Positions 62,801-64,000 of a DNA stretch of 64,000 bases are shown in pieces. The position numbers were made by a program, and so were the translations under genes. Source of the stretch: Chamaelirium japonicum. Lineage: Eukaryota; Streptophyta; Magnoliopsida; Liliales; Melanthiaceae. The stretch is taken from assembly GCA_947650365.1 (NCBI GenBank), contig CANTAL010000142.1:635001-699000 (forward strand). Reading direction: 5' to 3'. How positions within the stretch are numbered: the stretch's first letter is position 1; every line of letters starts with the position of its first letter. The notes under the pieces are model-generated. The model searched no databases and was not told where the DNA came from. It saw only the letters and a list, made by a program, of their open reading frames with translations.

Positions 62801-63000
62801 GTTTAAATGAAGCAGTCGAAAGAATCATCTTTAGGTCGGAGAACAGAGTTTGTTGCTCTGAATAACGTAACAAATCTGAAGAATCAGAATAATCCTTGTT
62901 CTTTGCAATGATCTTCTCACCACTAGGCTTAGGTTTCCAAGTACCATTGCCTCTATATCTCTGTTTCATATAGTTCTCTCCATTATTAGTCTACTACATG

Positions 63001-63524
63001 TAGGGCAAGTAATTTTGGACCTGACATGACAGGCCCGACGCGACCTGACACGAAATTAGCAGGTCTGGAATTGGGTTAAACAGGTTTGGGTCGTAAACGG
63101 CTAACCCGATTAGCAAATGGGTCGGACCTGTGTTTTCCTGTTTGACCCATTTTATAATTCAATGGCTTGTTTCATGTCAGGTCTACTCGGCATCCAATCA
63201 CAGCGTCACTTAGTCAGTTAGTCTGTTGTCCGGATTCAATGTGATTTACTAGTTTGTGCTGCGTGCAACGGTCAACTATGATCAAGACACCCACAGATGG
63301 AGAATTGCAGCGAATTATAAAATAAAAAAAAATTCAAAGAAATTGAAAGAATGGATATGTAAACGGGTCTTAGTAGGTCTACCCGTTTATAAACGGGTCA
63401 GGTACGGGTTTAGGGTCTAAACACGATTAACTAAATGGATCAGGTCTTGGTTTAGAGGTTCTAGACACGACCCGAAACCAGACACGACCAGAACACGACC
63501 CAACACAACCCATTGCGAACCCTA
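63001..63524. mobile_element. hAT-type MITE (family B), decayed
   Basis: Begins TAGGGCAAGTAATTTTGGAC and ends CCATTGCGAACCCTA, with family-B inner words (AAACGGGTCAGGTACGGG). No clear target duplication remains. An unrelated stretch at about 63190-63355 interrupts it. Confidence 0.7.
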
Positions 63525-63539
63525 CTTGATCTTCGAAGT

Positions 63540-64000
63540 TCTAAGGGTAACATACTTGTGGGGGGTTTTTAATTGAACCGGGTGGTTCGGGTGGCAAGCA
63601 CAATCTAACAAGCCAAAGAGAAGAAAGAAGACCGAGATTACGTGGAAAAATCCCTTCTCAACATCGAAGGGGAAAAAACCACGGGTGGAGCGAGAATACA
63701 CTAAAACAATGGTTGCGGTTACAATCTCTCACCTTAGCCCCAATTACACCCTGAGGACCGGTCACCCAAGATACCGACCTCTGCCATTTCACTCAAGTTA
63801 CCGATCTCTGCAATCTCAATTTAATTACCGACCGACCACAGCCTCAACTTAGTTACCGACCGACCGCAGCAACTTCAGCTAAGATACCGACCGACCTCTT
63901 TAGCTCCGCAAATTTTGGGGTGAAACTGGCAGCACCTCCTCCAGAATTCGGTCCTTCCTACTAAAGGGGTAGGTCCCCTTTTATAGTGGTGGGGCGACGG
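63540..64000 (-). repeat. Partial Copia-like LTR running off the window
   Basis: GATTACGTGGAAAAATCCC and the following GGGGAAAAAACCACGGG resemble GATTTTACGTGGAAACCC and GAGAAAACTACGGG in the Copia-3 LTR (56214-56260). A minus-strand TATA (CACTATAAAAGG) is near 63980. TTACCGACCGACC units repeat at 63815-63890. Confidence 0.55.

Overview
This is nuclear DNA from a seed plant. The evidence is one intron-rich nuclear gene for a plastid enzyme, plus plant-type LTR retrotransposons, TRIMs, hAT and Mutator-like MITEs, a tRNA-derived SINE, LINEs and long TA/CT microsatellites. I cannot name the species. Nothing bacterial, plasmid-like or CRISPR-like is present. Bases 1-18,200 are almost entirely transposable elements. 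A gag-only LTR retrotransposon (465-8394) sits in one arm of a palindromic element. After it comes a chain of palindromic (foldback) elements separated by (TA)n and (CT)n(TA)n runs. Two solo LTRs (9979-11929 and 12123-15253) sit inside one of these palindromes. Several otherwise different palindromes share a central motif ending in CCGATAAA. Bases 18,200-28,300 hold two hAT-type MITEs, a short-LTR Copia element on the minus strand (20635-25937) inserted into the gag of an older Copia, and one or two SINE-like units. The one clear host gene lies on the minus strand from 57336 down to 28497. It encodes the catalytic subunit of ferredoxin-thioredoxin reductase (FTRC). Six exons totalling 438 bp (145 aa plus stop) are spread over 28.8 kb. 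Four of the five introns are 6.5-8.3 kb and carry transposons: a TRIM, hAT elements, a solo LTR, decayed Copia copies, RTE fragments and a broken hAT transposase gene. The cluster and active-site pattern CPC-X16-CPC-X8-CHC is intact. The last intron appears to use a GC donor. Bases 57,400-64,000 are the FTRC upstream side and beyond. They carry hAT MITEs (one nested in another, both with perfect 8-bp target duplications), a 9-bp-TSD Mutator-like MITE, a degenerate TRIM, L1-type LINE pieces in inverted orientation and a partial LTR at the right edge. Only FTRC looks like a working host gene. It supplies the plastid enzyme that passes electrons from ferredoxin to thioredoxins. The gag ORF at 1208 is intact but belongs to a non-autonomous retrotransposon. 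All other coding similarity is broken transposon sequence.
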